From NCBI GenBank assembly GCA_900617975.1, contig UZAE01012835.1, positions 1 to 10,299 of the forward strand: DNA of 10,299 nucleotides. Direction: 5' to 3'. Of the stretch, positions 1-8,257 are shown piece by piece. The stretch's first letter is position 1. Each line of letters opens with the position of its first letter. Made by a program: the position numbers and the translations under genes. This DNA comes from Rodentolepis nana (Eukaryota > Platyhelminthes > Cestoda > Cyclophyllidea > Hymenolepididae). The notes beneath the pieces are model-generated. The model made no database searches. It was given only the letters and a program-made list of their open reading frames with translations, and was not told the origin of the DNA.

Positions 1-235
1 TGGGACACGTTATCGCTGTGTGCGTCATCGTATGCCTGCATGTCTGCTCACCAGGATTGGGAGGTGCGGCCGTACAACTCTGTGTGCAGCGACCGTACAA
101 ACAGTGACCAATCATTAACCTCTGTTTAACCTAAACCCCCATCCTGACCATGAGTAGCTCCCTGCGTGTACACTTGATCCGCAATACCCGTACTGAATAA
201 ACGTGCTCCGTGCTACACATCAGTTTCCTTTATAA
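1..235 (+). other. GC-richer segment with AATAAA, possible retroelement edge
   Basis: This stretch is visibly richer in G and C than the rest of the window and has no convincing long reading frame. A plus-strand AATAAA lies at 196-201, followed by a T-rich run and then the usual AT-rich DNA. The composition change plus a polyadenylation signal would suit the end of an LTR or another older element cut by the window edge, or the 3' end of a plus-strand transcript. I see no second LTR, no clear primer-binding site and no target duplication, so the assignment is only a suggestion. Confidence 0.2.
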
Positions 236-460
236 CTGGGCCATAGCTTAGCTGGTTCTGGGAGTCTAGCTAGATGTTGGAGAATCTGCCATAGAGATTT
301 CTGAGTCAGTCATGTTTTACTAAGATAGCAATCCGCTACAATGCGCGCTAACATTTATAAAATCAGATAAGAAATGCTAAAATTGTGCCCTAATTATTTA
401 AACGAATTTGGGAACTTGGAATGAATAATTTTAAAAAGGTCGTAAGTAATTTTATGTAAT

Positions 461-466
461 TTTATT
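461..466 (-). promoter_or_regulatory. Poly(A) signal of gene 1
   Basis: AATAAA on the minus strand, about 65 bases past the TGA stop of the membrane-protein gene at 531-1009. Gene 2 has an equivalent signal about 55 bases past its own stop, which supports both. Confidence 0.5.
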
Positions 467-530
467 CATGCTTAAATGAAGGGAACAAAGTGGGCTGCAA
501 ATAATATATTGCAATTTTATATATTCAATG

Positions 531-1009
531 TCAGGGAAACTCGTAAACCATTGTGCACACAATTGCCATTTCCATAATCAAGGAGGAAACAAGAAGGAAA
601 TGGGCGAATATCTCCTGGCAGTGAAAGGTATATTGGAACAGATTAAGCACCAACTTCACTACAATCACTGCAAAAATTAGCCAAAAGTACTAAGAACAAT
701 AAGACGATGAATTCGAAGTACTTACTTTCACCCCAATTTTGAATTTTGACTTGAAGTGAGTAAATAGTCCATATCCATGGACAATTGCTATTGCAATAAC
801 AGAAACAAGTAGTGCTTCGGAAGTTCTATTGCAGTTGTTAGATTCATTTAAAGCAAGGCGGTTGTATAAGCTCCATCCAAAATGAATTATGTCAAATATC
901 TAAACAAAATGGGTCAATAATATTTGCTGCATACGATGGCTGCAATGTAGACGGAGTTAATGCAGGTGCAATGATGTTTCTTTCCCGTTTCACAAGCCTC
1001 CGTTGTCAT
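531..1009 (-). CDS. Four-transmembrane protein, gene 1 (three exons, tiny introns)
   Basis: I do not recognise the family. The gene reads as exons 1009-935, 899-726 and 689-531, all joined in phase 0, giving 135 residues. Four hydrophobic segments lie near residues 17-36, 53-71, 84-103 and 109-132. Two N-glycosylation sequons (N43-E-S and N49-R-T) fall in the first loop, suggesting that loop faces outside. The third helix has Trp at exon residue 3 and Lys at 12; the fourth has Glu at 40. The same residues sit at the same offsets in the paralogue at 8258-8778. An in-frame TGA three codons upstream (1016-1018) occurs at the matching place in the paralogue and fixes the ATG. Both introns are GT..AG. 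AATAAA follows the stop. The two proteins are diverged but exon structure, phase and motifs agree, so I regard the model as good without transcript data. Function is unknown; a small membrane protein of the plasma or endomembrane system is the inference. Confidence 0.7.
690..725 (-). other. Gene 1 intron 2, 36 bases
   Basis: The donor reads AAA|GTAAGT and the acceptor TTGTTCTTAG|TAC. Its length is 36 bases and it shares the internal run GAATTCATC with the 36-base intron at the same position of the paralogue (8456-8491), so it is an inherited intron and not a chance match. Confidence 0.7.
900..934 (-). other. Gene 1 intron 1, 35 bases
   Basis: The donor is ATC|GTATGC and the acceptor ATTTTGTTTAG|ATA. 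It is a phase-0 intron within the first helix. The paralogue has a 32-base intron at the corresponding place (8654-8685). Confidence 0.65.
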
Positions 1010-1075
1010 CACGTTTCAAATTAAATTCATAAATTTGTATAAATAAAACAGCGTATAATTACGTTTTGGTGGTGA

Positions 1076-1395
1076 TAATTAACCAATCGAAAGTAAGATT
1101 AAATCATTTAATTGGTGGTTGTAATGAATTACCTATCCATGGTATTAAATTGGAGGTAAAGGTCGATCTACCGATTGGTTGCAAATAAACACTCATAGAG
1201 CGGTGGAACACGTGTCAGAGAATTCATTTATTCCACACTAGAAAAGTAAAAATTGAAATAATTTGATGAAATATTTCATGCTTTAGATTGCATGTCGGCG
1301 ACTTTCTATCTATTGAAGAGGATAATATTGTTTCCTCATTAGGTTTTAGTAATCATCGTATGTGCTCATGCTTTCTCAAAATTCCAATGTCTTCT
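1076..1395 (-). repeat. Conserved upstream flank of gene 1 (copy U1)
   Basis: This block begins about 66 bases upstream of the gene 1 ATG and aligns by eye with 8846-9150, which begins about 68 bases upstream of the gene 2 ATG. Shared pieces include GAATTA..TACC..CCATGG/CTATGG.., TGGAGGTA.AGGTC.AT and CGACTTTCTAT.T.TTG. There is no long reading frame. It is best read as promoter and upstream DNA duplicated together with the gene. TATA-like runs lie between this block and each ATG, but I cannot choose a start site. Confidence 0.55.
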
Positions 1396-3140
1396 CTACA
1401 ATTTCGACACCGGAAAACTGTTCGAATTCAAATCAAAAGTGCCCAATGTGTATATTGAGCGTTCACATTTTTACAAAGTCAAGTCTTTTACTATAATTTC
1501 TTTATTTGGCAATAAGATCTCCGACAATTAACACTATCTTTGAATTGCCTTAAGAGCGCAATTATATTTTGGTTCTTTGTCCTTTACGCTCTATTGATTT
1601 TTCTTGAATCACTGTTATAATCTGAACCAATTTTCTCCATATATTTTAATAATGTTCGGCTCCTCTAATTTAACTTAATTTCTTTCATTGACAATGACAA
1701 AATGTATGTATGATCTGCAGCAATTGAGACGACCTTGGAAGTGCTTCAGGAGCAGAGTTCACGTATGGTGGAAACGTAAGACATTTTGGCTGTCATGACA
1801 TTTAAAGCATGGCTAGGATTGGGTGAATTAAATCTGTTAAAGGAGTGAAGATTTACTGGCGTCAAAGTCCTATTGGGAAAGGCTGAAAAGTGGAGGGGAC
1901 CTGTCAGATGTGATGTATGCTGCACAAAGGTCAAACCATATCTATCATCAGAAAGTCTAACTAGTTGCAGACGAGTTGTATCTAACCTCTAGCCATGTCT
2001 TTGGTGACAGCATTTTTTGATGCGTCTGCACTATCGAGAGCATGGAACACGGAGGACAAAGAGCTTTTGTTGAAAACACGCCTGTTTGCGGGTGTGTGAA
2101 TGAAATTGGAGTAAACCATTAATATGGTAAAAATGAATTAATTTTCCAAACGAAACCTTGATAATTCCACACATAAGTCGATATTACGTCGTAAAAACAA
2201 ACGATTTACTGAATATCTGGCCCTGCAGATACGCTTTCAAAGTTTTCCATCTTCATTTATACGTACGACAACTTTTTGCCTCACTATTTCATTGTCTTCA
2301 TTGCAAATTTGTAAAGTCTAAGTAGCCTTAATAACATTCAGTGAATCAAATGAAGTAATAGAACTTTTAAAAACTTGCTCAATACGATTTCTCTCATTCG
2401 TAAGCCCTTTTTAATTTCTATTGATAAAGGTTAGGTTTTACGAAGCACTATGAGCATTGCCCTAATAAAAAGAACGCAAGTTTGTGGGTGTTTGTGGTGC
2501 TTTGAATATCTGAAACCCTCTAATTAGTTAAAATGGTCATTGGTTCAGTCTACTTTCATTGAATTTTTGTTGCCTTAGTTTTCCATCACACTCATCCCCC
2601 CATTGATCAATTTAATCAAACGATCAATTTTTAGGCAATTCAAACACTAACCATAATGGTAGTACAATAGGCAATCGTTGATAATGTGGTAGATCGGAAT
2701 GACTAACATCATTGAGAATAAAATTGTTATCAATTCTGAAATTTTCGCCAAAGCGAATTAGAGATGAGAAGGCTTATTTGGGAATCTGAAAGAAGATGAT
2801 TCAATAAATGCAATGCATTGCAAAGCTATTTGACATTCAGTTCTGGACAGATTTCCGATCACTATCAATTCAATTGAAAATAGTCTAAATTATATTGGCC
2901 GCACAGAACACTTGAAAATTAATAAAATGCAAAGTTGATGAGAACCAAATTAAATCTTATTTAAGAGTGAAAAATTAGGTAATTATAAGTGTAGGAAAAA
3001 TATCGGACGAATGAAGCAATATTTTCTACATAACTCCGACGTGGTAAACTAAACAAAAAAAGTAAAATTATATTATATGGCTGTTCACATTAGTTCATAA
3101 AATTGTCATGAAATTTGATATTAACAGTAAGAAATTGAAC
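1396..3140. other. Intergenic AT-rich DNA, no supported gene
   Basis: I see no gene here. Reading frames are short and broken on both strands; the longest minus-strand frame (1746-1934) has no homologue in the window and no signal peptide or recognisable motif. No tandem array, tRNA cloverleaf or transposon end was seen. Distant enhancers or old decayed repeats cannot be excluded by reading. Confidence 0.5.
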
Positions 3141-3142
3141 TA

Positions 3143-3172
3143 TTAGGTTGGCAACTAAGTCATTGCCGATTT
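3143..3172 (+). repeat. Mariner terminal inverted repeat, transposase 3' side
   Basis: It begins TTAGGTTGGCAACTAAGT directly after the TA duplication. It pairs with 4421-4450, differing at repeat positions 3, 24 and 27. Confidence 0.93.
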
Positions 3173-3216
3173 CAAATAAGGAGGCAAATTCGGAATTTTC
3201 GTTTAAAAATATAACT

Positions 3217-4270
3217 TTATTCAATTAGATATTGGCCGTTCTTGTCGATGACCTTTTCCATCGTTCTGGCAGAGTATAAATTCCCCCTTCGTAAAATTTC
3301 TGGTCTTTGCTATTAAAAAACTGAATTAGGTGTGATCCGACATCATCCGCGTTGTTACAAATTTTACCATTTAAAGAGTTTTGCATGGAACGAAACAAAT
3401 GGTAATCCGAAGGCGCAAGGTGAGGGCTATATGGTGGGTGTGACAAAACATCCCAACGAAGTTCCAATAATTTTTGCCGAGTAACCAAAGATGTGTGCGG
3501 GGGCCTTGCGTTATCATGATGGAAAACAACACCCTTCCGCCGATTTGATAATGCCGGCCGCTTATCTTCAATTGCATCCTTCTTTCAGTTTTTCCAGTTG
3601 TTCAACATACACATTTGAATTTATCGTTTGGTTCTGCGGCATGAGTTCAAAATATAAAATTCCTTTGTGATCCCCCCCACCAGACTGACAGCATAATCTT
3701 TTTTTTGGTGAATCTCTGCTTTTCATACTGTTTGGGCTGGTTGATCTTGCTTCACCCATGATCTCTTGCGAGTAACATTCTTATAAACTATCCACTTTTC
3801 GTCGCCAGTAACTAGGTTCTTCCTCGGAAATGGATCATTCTCATTGCGTTTCAGTAGCGGCGAATCACAGATGCTAATCCGTTGCGTCAAATGAATTTCC
3901 TTTAACTGGTGAGGGATCCATAAATCAAGTTTCTTGACATAACCAAGGGTTTTTCATTTTTTTTCAATGCATGTATGCGACACATTGAGCAGCTTCTCTG
4001 CAATATCTCGTGTTGTGCTGTGACGATTTGAATCGATAATGGCCTTGATATGAGTTTCATCCACTTCGACTGGGCGGCCAGATCGTTGTGAATTTTTCAG
4101 TGAAAAATCACCGGAACGAAATCTTTCAAACCAATTTCGACACTGCCTTTCTTCCTCACGGCTTCATCTCCATATACGCCACATAACTTCTTTTGTGCTT
4201 GCGATGCGTTCTTGCCTTTTCGGAAGTAATACAATAAAATGTGTCGGAAGTGCACGTCCTGTTCTTTCAT
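3217..4270 (-). pseudogene. Mariner transposase, broken
   Basis: The frame starts at an ATG at 4268-4270 and its original stop is TAA at 3217-3219, which overlaps an AATAAA, as in many mariners. It spans about 350 codons. The amino-terminal helix-turn-helix region comes first, then a linker containing GRPVEVDE (about 4070-4085). WIPHQL, matching the mariner WVPHEL hallmark, lies at 3903-3920. All three catalytic aspartates are present: TGDEKW (codon 3801-3803), FHHDNA (3513-3515) and APSDYH (3405-3407). The hallmark YSPDLAP reads YSPHLAP. Breaks: a one-base loss near 4155; TGA at 3954-3956; TGA at 3723-3725; one extra A in an A8 run at 3699-3706; extra bases in a G7 run at 3672-3678; extra bases near 3576-3579; a one-base loss near 3256. 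One added codon near 3500 makes the last catalytic spacing 35 residues, not 34. Break sizes are inferred from the family pattern. Confidence 0.93.
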
Positions 4271-4420
4271 TTTTAAATTGGGATAAAAACAAAACTAAAG
4301 AACTAAACAAAAAAATTTTTACTAATTAACCTAGAAGCCCATACAGTAAGAAAAAATATAGGTTAGATGCTCTGGTCACGTTAACAGAACAAAAGAAAGT
4401 ATAGAGTGAATCTGTCAACC

Positions 4421-4450
4421 AAAACGACAATGACTTAGTTGCCAACCCAA
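4421..4450 (-). repeat. Mariner terminal inverted repeat, transposase 5' side
   Basis: On the minus strand it reads TTGGGTTGGCAACTAAGT from 4450 inward, next to the TA at 4451-4452. It pairs with 3143-3172. Confidence 0.93.
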
Positions 4451-4452
4451 TA

Positions 4453-4938
4453 TATTTATAAGTTGCAATTCCCATTATTTTTCATGGACACGGGTCATAA
4501 GTTGTGTATAATTGCCGTCAAATAGAAACGATGCATTGAGCTATATAGACACCATTTTGGTCAGAAAACGTGTTCATGATTTTGTCTATCATTGCGATCT
4601 CATTTTTTTTATAAATCCCACTGGAAATGAATTTGTATGAGAAAATTCAGCATAACTTTTGAAATGGATAAGATACTTCATTCCTGAATAAAACCGATAT
4701 TGACTGTTTTTTATTAAAGAGCCCTGTAGAATTTGGTGCTATAAATTCTATCTCGCTTTTTAATGACCTGGGAAAGAATTTTTGATTATTTACAACTAGA
4801 AATTCATGGCACCCACGTAGTTGTACTTTACTGACAGGGGTTCTGAATGCATGCGAATGGGTCATTATTGGATTGATCTTGCACACTCACTCATGTGAGC
4901 AAATAAAATAAATTTTTAGCCTAGCTTTATTCAGTGAA
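4453..4938. other. Intergenic, no supported gene
   Basis: I see no supported gene. A 79-codon minus-strand frame (4647-4886) opens only with a GTG and has no motif, signal peptide or splice structure I trust. AATAAA on the minus strand at 4926-4931 belongs more plausibly to the small frame at 4939-5217. Confidence 0.35.
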
Positions 4939-5217
4939 TTAGTAAGACAATATTGAAGAAAATTCCTTTTGCAGAATACTTACCAGAGCTTCAATTCTAG
5001 CTGAACCAAATGTCTTAATGGAAGTTTTGAGACCGTGCTTAATTTGAAAGAAATTAAATATTTCAAACCTCCATATTTCAGAGGAAATTACTGCGCTTTT
5101 GAAGGATTTTGATGTTTTAAATTTGCAATTTGACAAGAATTCAAACCTTCCCTTATATGCCGATGAATGTGCCAACAGTTGAACAGCAAACATTTGGAAA
5201 TAAACTAAACAAATCAT
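4939..5217 (-). CDS. Possible small secreted protein
   Basis: The family is not recognised. The frame opens with ATG at 5215-5217 and runs 92 codons to TAA at 4939-4941. The first 20 residues (MICLVYFQMFAVQLLAHSSA) resemble a secretion signal, with a hydrophobic core and small residues before a plausible cleavage. The rest is basic, Phe- and Ser-rich, without helices long enough to span a membrane. AATAAA starts eight bases after the stop, which suits a compact single-exon gene. There is also a strong donor, CTG|GTAAGT, at 4983, after exactly 78 codons. If used, the last 14 residues would be replaced, but no acceptor lies at the 32-36-base distance typical of this locus. No paralogue in the window supports the frame, so it could be chance. 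Confidence 0.35.
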   Translation of the reverse strand: MICLVYFQMFAVQLLAHSSAYKGRFEFLSNCKFKTSKSFKSAVISSEIWRFEIFNFFQIKHGLKTSIKTFGSARIEALVSILQKEFSSILSY

Positions 5218-5315
5218 TATAATTTAAATTGTTCTATTGAATAACTTGGGTTTGCAAACTAAAATTATTAGATTTACTTAAATGAACACCACTTTAACTT
5301 TGATGTAATCAAGAT

Positions 5316-5636
5316 TTACGAACTGGTTAATTTAAATGGCAAATTCTTGGTGTCCTTACCAAGCTTACATGAAATGGAGTTATCGTGGAAATTCAGCACT
5401 GTTTTGAAATTGACTGTTATTCCACAACCACATTGAATGCTTCTATAAGTTAAAGCGGCGTACAAGTGAACACAATCAGTTCTCACTATCTGTAATTGAG
5501 TGCAACTGCACAATAGATGAAATGCAACAAAAGTTTCTACTCTACCATCTTGTTTCCTAATGACCCAGAGGTGAATTGTTTCTTCTCTATTAATCAACGC
5601 TGCAACTGATCCAATTTTAACGGAATTTCTCCACAC
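5316..5636 (-). CDS. Weak open frame, possible exon with Cys pairs
   Basis: A 106-codon minus-strand frame lacks an ATG near its start; an ATG at 5638-5640 is in another frame. The product contains C-S-C and C-G-C pairs and single cysteines, but no family I recognise. Near its end CTTG|GTAAGG is a plausible donor (donor G at about 5363), and AACCAG about 37 bases later could close a tiny intron like those of the membrane genes. There is no paralogue, signal peptide or convincing acceptor at the front. It may be an internal exon or a chance frame. Confidence 0.2.
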   Translation of the reverse strand: MWRNSVKIGSVAALINREETIHLWVIRKQDGRVETFVAFHLLCSCTQLQIVRTDCVHLYAALTYRSIQCGCGITVNFKTVLNFHDNSISCKLGKDTKNLPFKLTSS

Positions 5637-5640
5637 TCAT

Positions 5641-6110
5641 AAGCCCTCACTATGTATGAAACAAGTCAGTATAGAGTAGATCTTGCATTGGTGTTCATCA
5701 CATGAGAAAATAAATTGGAACAATAGTACTACTCTATTTAACATAAGTAATCTATGGATATTTCAATGCTTTGTATGAAGATGCGGTATTCATTTGGTCT
5801 GACTTATGAATGCTCACCCATATACCAAATCACGTTGACTTATTCATTTACAGTGAGCAATTGGAACAGGGTTGATGCTCTCCATTAAATTCATATTTGA
5901 TATTCTTTGTTGTGGGCTTCTCCTAAATATCTAATTGGAAGAGATTAGATAGAGTGCGTAATACTTGCTTGGGATTGAGACCTCAAGGAGAACATTATAG
6001 GACAACTAACTACGTAGCACTGTGTGTAGACTCTGTGTAATTGAGGTCTTGACTAGAACTAAGTAACCTTCATGAAATTCAGACGAGCTACAGACTAGCA
6101 GCATGAAAAA
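5641..6110. other. Intergenic, no supported gene
   Basis: AT-rich sequence without a reading frame, repeat or RNA gene that I can support. Confidence 0.4.
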
Positions 6111-6111
6111 T

Positions 6112-6114
<3 letters not shown>

Positions 6115-6144
<30 letters not shown>
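6115..6144. repeat. (AT)15 microsatellite
   Basis: Fifteen uninterrupted AT units. Such a tract is likely variable in length between individuals. Confidence 0.98.
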
Positions 6145-6146
<2 letters not shown>

Positions 6147-6497
6147 AGAATAACACTGCAAGCTTTAACCATACCAAACATCGAAACCCATTCAATCAAA
6201 GGAAAACCATCAAACTCTTTGCCGCTTCATATTTACTCGCCTATTACCGGCAAATTTAATAAGATAATTTAAATTATCAATCACTTCTTTGCCAACAATT
6301 TACGGCGATTTGATCAAAGTCTATGTAGGCAAAACTTCTCAACATAATCATTATTCACAGCTGTACTCCAACACTCCCTTAGCAACAACAGGTCGGAGGA
6401 GTTCTTGCCATGCCTTTAATAAACAAAACCCCTTTAGCACAAAAACAAACCTCTTGCTTGTTCTATTCTCGATCGTCTTATATCCAACCCCATGAGA

Positions 6498-6690
6498 GAA
6501 TCTGAGCATTGTGTTCAGTAAAGTGGGAAACGTTGTGCACACAAATGTTGCCATCGATACTACTACCTCGAATACAAAGATCACAAGAATTAACTCCCAT
6601 TCCAAAAGCCTCACTGAACCTTCTCTGGAATCCCTTAAGATTCAAACTCGTCATCGTGTCATTACAAATCCCACCTTTTGTTTGGACGAC
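6498..6690 (-). pseudogene. Decayed last exon of the four-transmembrane family (copy 3)
   Basis: It aligns by eye with exon 3 of gene 1 (531-689): both contain a CTTAA..TTCCA..TTCA run and later ATGGCAA..TTGTGTGCACAA..TTTCCC. The front half reads in one frame (FQRRFSEAFG, from 6630), and the rest reads in another (ELILVIFVFEVVVSMATFV, from 6596). One extra base in the CCC at 6596-6598 accounts for the shift. The hydrophobic stretch with its internal Glu matches helix 4 of genes 1 and 2. No exon 1 or 2 is found upstream; the sequence there turns into the 39-base core and repeat D. Against copy 4 (9251-9390), most changes fall on third codon positions in the helix frame, so it was once under protein selection. 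A chimeric expressed exon is not excluded. Confidence 0.55.
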
Positions 6691-6772
6691 TGACAGGCCG
6701 CAGTGCCTTGCAAAGTGAAAAGGCAGCACACGCAAGCCTTAAAAGGAATAGATTTGAGTAATCTATTCTTAC

Positions 6773-6811
6773 CTCCACGTGGTGCACCCTGGACAACGTA
6801 TTCTCATACGC
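6773..6811 (-). repeat. 39-base core, copy C, with splice donor
   Basis: On the minus strand it contains GTCCAGGGTGCACCACGTGG and ends GAG|GTAAGA with the donor G at 6772. A good acceptor, CTATTCCTTTTAAG, closes a 35-base putative intron at 6738. Copies A (7737-7775) and B (9965-10003) are close matches. There is no acceptor on its 5' side, where the sequence passes directly into repeat D. Confidence 0.6.
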
Positions 6812-7053
6812 CGGTTATAAATAGGTATGTGAGACTAGCTCAATAATGGCCTGTTATGCTCCCTAGACAGGGTATGCCAATTAAATGAAGCAAAATGGGT
6901 GTGATGGTTTTCCAGGACAGGCGAATCACTTGAGTCACTAATTTAAGGACAAGGTGCTCTTCACACCTCAGCTTTTAGTAAATAGAGTAACAGTATGAAT
7001 GAAATCTCCTGTCGTATCACATAAATTGTAAATGCAGGTATTTTGCCTTGTGT
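6811..7053 (+). repeat. Repeat D, copy 1
   Basis: A 243-base block matching 9448-9690 in the same orientation, with roughly nine of ten bases identical by eye. Both begin CCGGTTATAAA and share the run GGCCTGTTATGCTCCCTAGA. Neither copy has an open frame. In both places it lies just upstream (minus sense) of a decayed last exon of the membrane family, so block and exon were duplicated together. It contains the short palindrome-like CCCTAGACAGGG. Confidence 0.88.
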
Positions 7054-7719
7054 TGGCTTTTTATAATAAGTGAATTTCAAGTGAGTTTCTTAAACAGTCT
7101 GAGGTTTTAGCTTTTGATTTGGTGACAATGTAAACCTTAATTGTTTCAGAAACACGTGGTATTCACTCTTTTAGACAGGTTGATGCCAAGATGAATGTCG
7201 TTCAATGGCATATTTAAAGTGGACATGCACTCTTCGTTAGCTTAAAAGGATATATTTGTTTTCATATCTTATTGGATTTCAAAGACTTTGCGTGTGAGTG
7301 TGTGTGTGCACATACTGATATCTGGACAATTGAGACAAAGTTTGGCTTATAAATGAATGCCATGTTGAAAGTAACCCAGATGAAACGGTTTTCCGTCCGT
7401 TGTTAGTATTAGTCACTGGAAATGGTTAGAGATCCTCAAGTGATCTGACTGGAGCTTTAAAAGTCTCGACTTGTATGTTGAAACATCGCAATAAATTTTT
7501 GTATCCAAAGTAAATAGAGGAGGACGTTTGAAGCGTTAAAAAGAATTGAAAGTAAAGCATATACATTTAGTTCTGGTAAATATTGCTAATGACATCGGGA
7601 ATAACATAACCGCCACTATCGGCATAATAAACACTTTTGGTGGCTTAAAAGACGAGGTATCTGTAATGTGTCCTCTTAGAGAGTAATATCAAACGCCTTC
7701 TCTTCATTTATAAATTGGG
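7054..7719. other. Intergenic, with a short GT-rich tract
   Basis: No gene is supported. A GT-rich tract lies at 7292-7308. Frames are short and broken on both strands. Confidence 0.45.
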
Positions 7720-8030
7720 GTGTGCGATAGACTTACCTCCAAGTGGTGCACCCTGGGCAACGTATACTCATACGGCAAAAAAGTTCATTAACCGGACGTT
7801 GACTTCTGACTTTAGGCTACCATGATCCCATGTCAGATTCGGCCCCTTCCAGAGTGCTCATCTTACATTTTCTCTGTCTCTGTTTGTCCCTTTCACATCT
7901 GTGAATCATTGTTCTCTCCCTCTTTCGACTTTTTGCCACTTTGATGTTCCTCCTCCTCTCTGTGAAGCCCGAAGTCAGAAGAAGAGCTAATGATAACTAT
8001 CATAACGCCTGCCATTTAAAATAAATAAAT
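7720..8030 (-). repeat. Repeat A/B, copy A (inverted relative to B)
   Basis: Its reverse complement aligns along its length with 9703-10025. Shared blocks in order are AAATGGCAGG, GACTTC.GGCTTCACAGAG, AACATCAAA, AGTCAAC.TCC.GTTAAT and the 39-base core with its GTAAGT. The middle is purine-rich (minus sense) and more diverged. The two copies face each other around gene 2. No target duplication or transposase is visible. Confidence 0.75.
7737..7775 (-). repeat. 39-base core, copy A, with splice donor
   Basis: On the minus strand it ends TTGGAG|GTAAGTCTAT, with the donor G at 7736. The 5' side has TTTTTTGCC where copy B has TTTTTAGCC, so the acceptor AG is missing here. Confidence 0.6.
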
Positions 8031-8197
8031 AGATTGACAATTTATAAATCACCAAGAATCCAAGAATTTGTAAATATTGCGAGAAAGAAATATAATGTGC
8101 AAAAGTATGTTTGATAAAACATCTCCCCTTATTTAAAGATGAACGATTTTTTAGAAAGTGAAGGACAAATTTTTTATTGAATTATCATTATTAAGCA

Positions 8198-8203
8198 TTT
8201 ATT
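8198..8203 (-). promoter_or_regulatory. Poly(A) signal of gene 2
   Basis: AATAAA on the minus strand about 55 bases past the TAG of the gene at 8258-8778; a second one follows at 8173-8178. Confidence 0.5.
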
Positions 8204-8257
8204 AATGCATCAATTAAAGGAAAATTGTAATTGGCCAATAATAAATACCAATTCGCT

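Larger units (their letters stand above)
3143..4450 (-). mobile_element. Mariner (Tc1/mariner, DD34D type) element, full length, inactive
   Basis: The element is 1308 bases, the usual mariner size, bounded by 30-base inverted ends and flanked by the TA target duplication (3141-3142 and 4451-4452). The ends share TTGGCAACTAAGTCATTG and differ at three of 30 positions. The transposase lies on the minus strand. An untranslated leader of about 150 bases separates the 4450 end from the ATG. Both ends and the target site are intact but the coding region is broken, so it could move only if a related transposase acted in trans. Resemblance to elements annotated as SETMAR/Mos1-like transposases in insects is from family knowledge; I cannot place the subfamily. 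Confidence 0.95.

Noticed and set aside
1746..1934. 62-codon minus-strand frame
   Set aside because: No homologue in the window, no motif, no splice or poly(A) context; expected by chance.
3371..3577. 68-codon minus-strand frame inside the mariner
   Set aside because: A shifted reading of the transposase around the second catalytic Asp.
6289..6495. 68-codon plus-strand frame, and further plus-strand frames at 6509-6718 and 6511-6693
   Set aside because: The last two lie opposite the decayed membrane exon and are not kept open in copy 4; the first has no support.
6478..6735. 85-codon minus-strand frame as a gene of its own
   Set aside because: Its front half is the decayed exon in one frame; after the shared frameshift it reads the helix segment out of frame.
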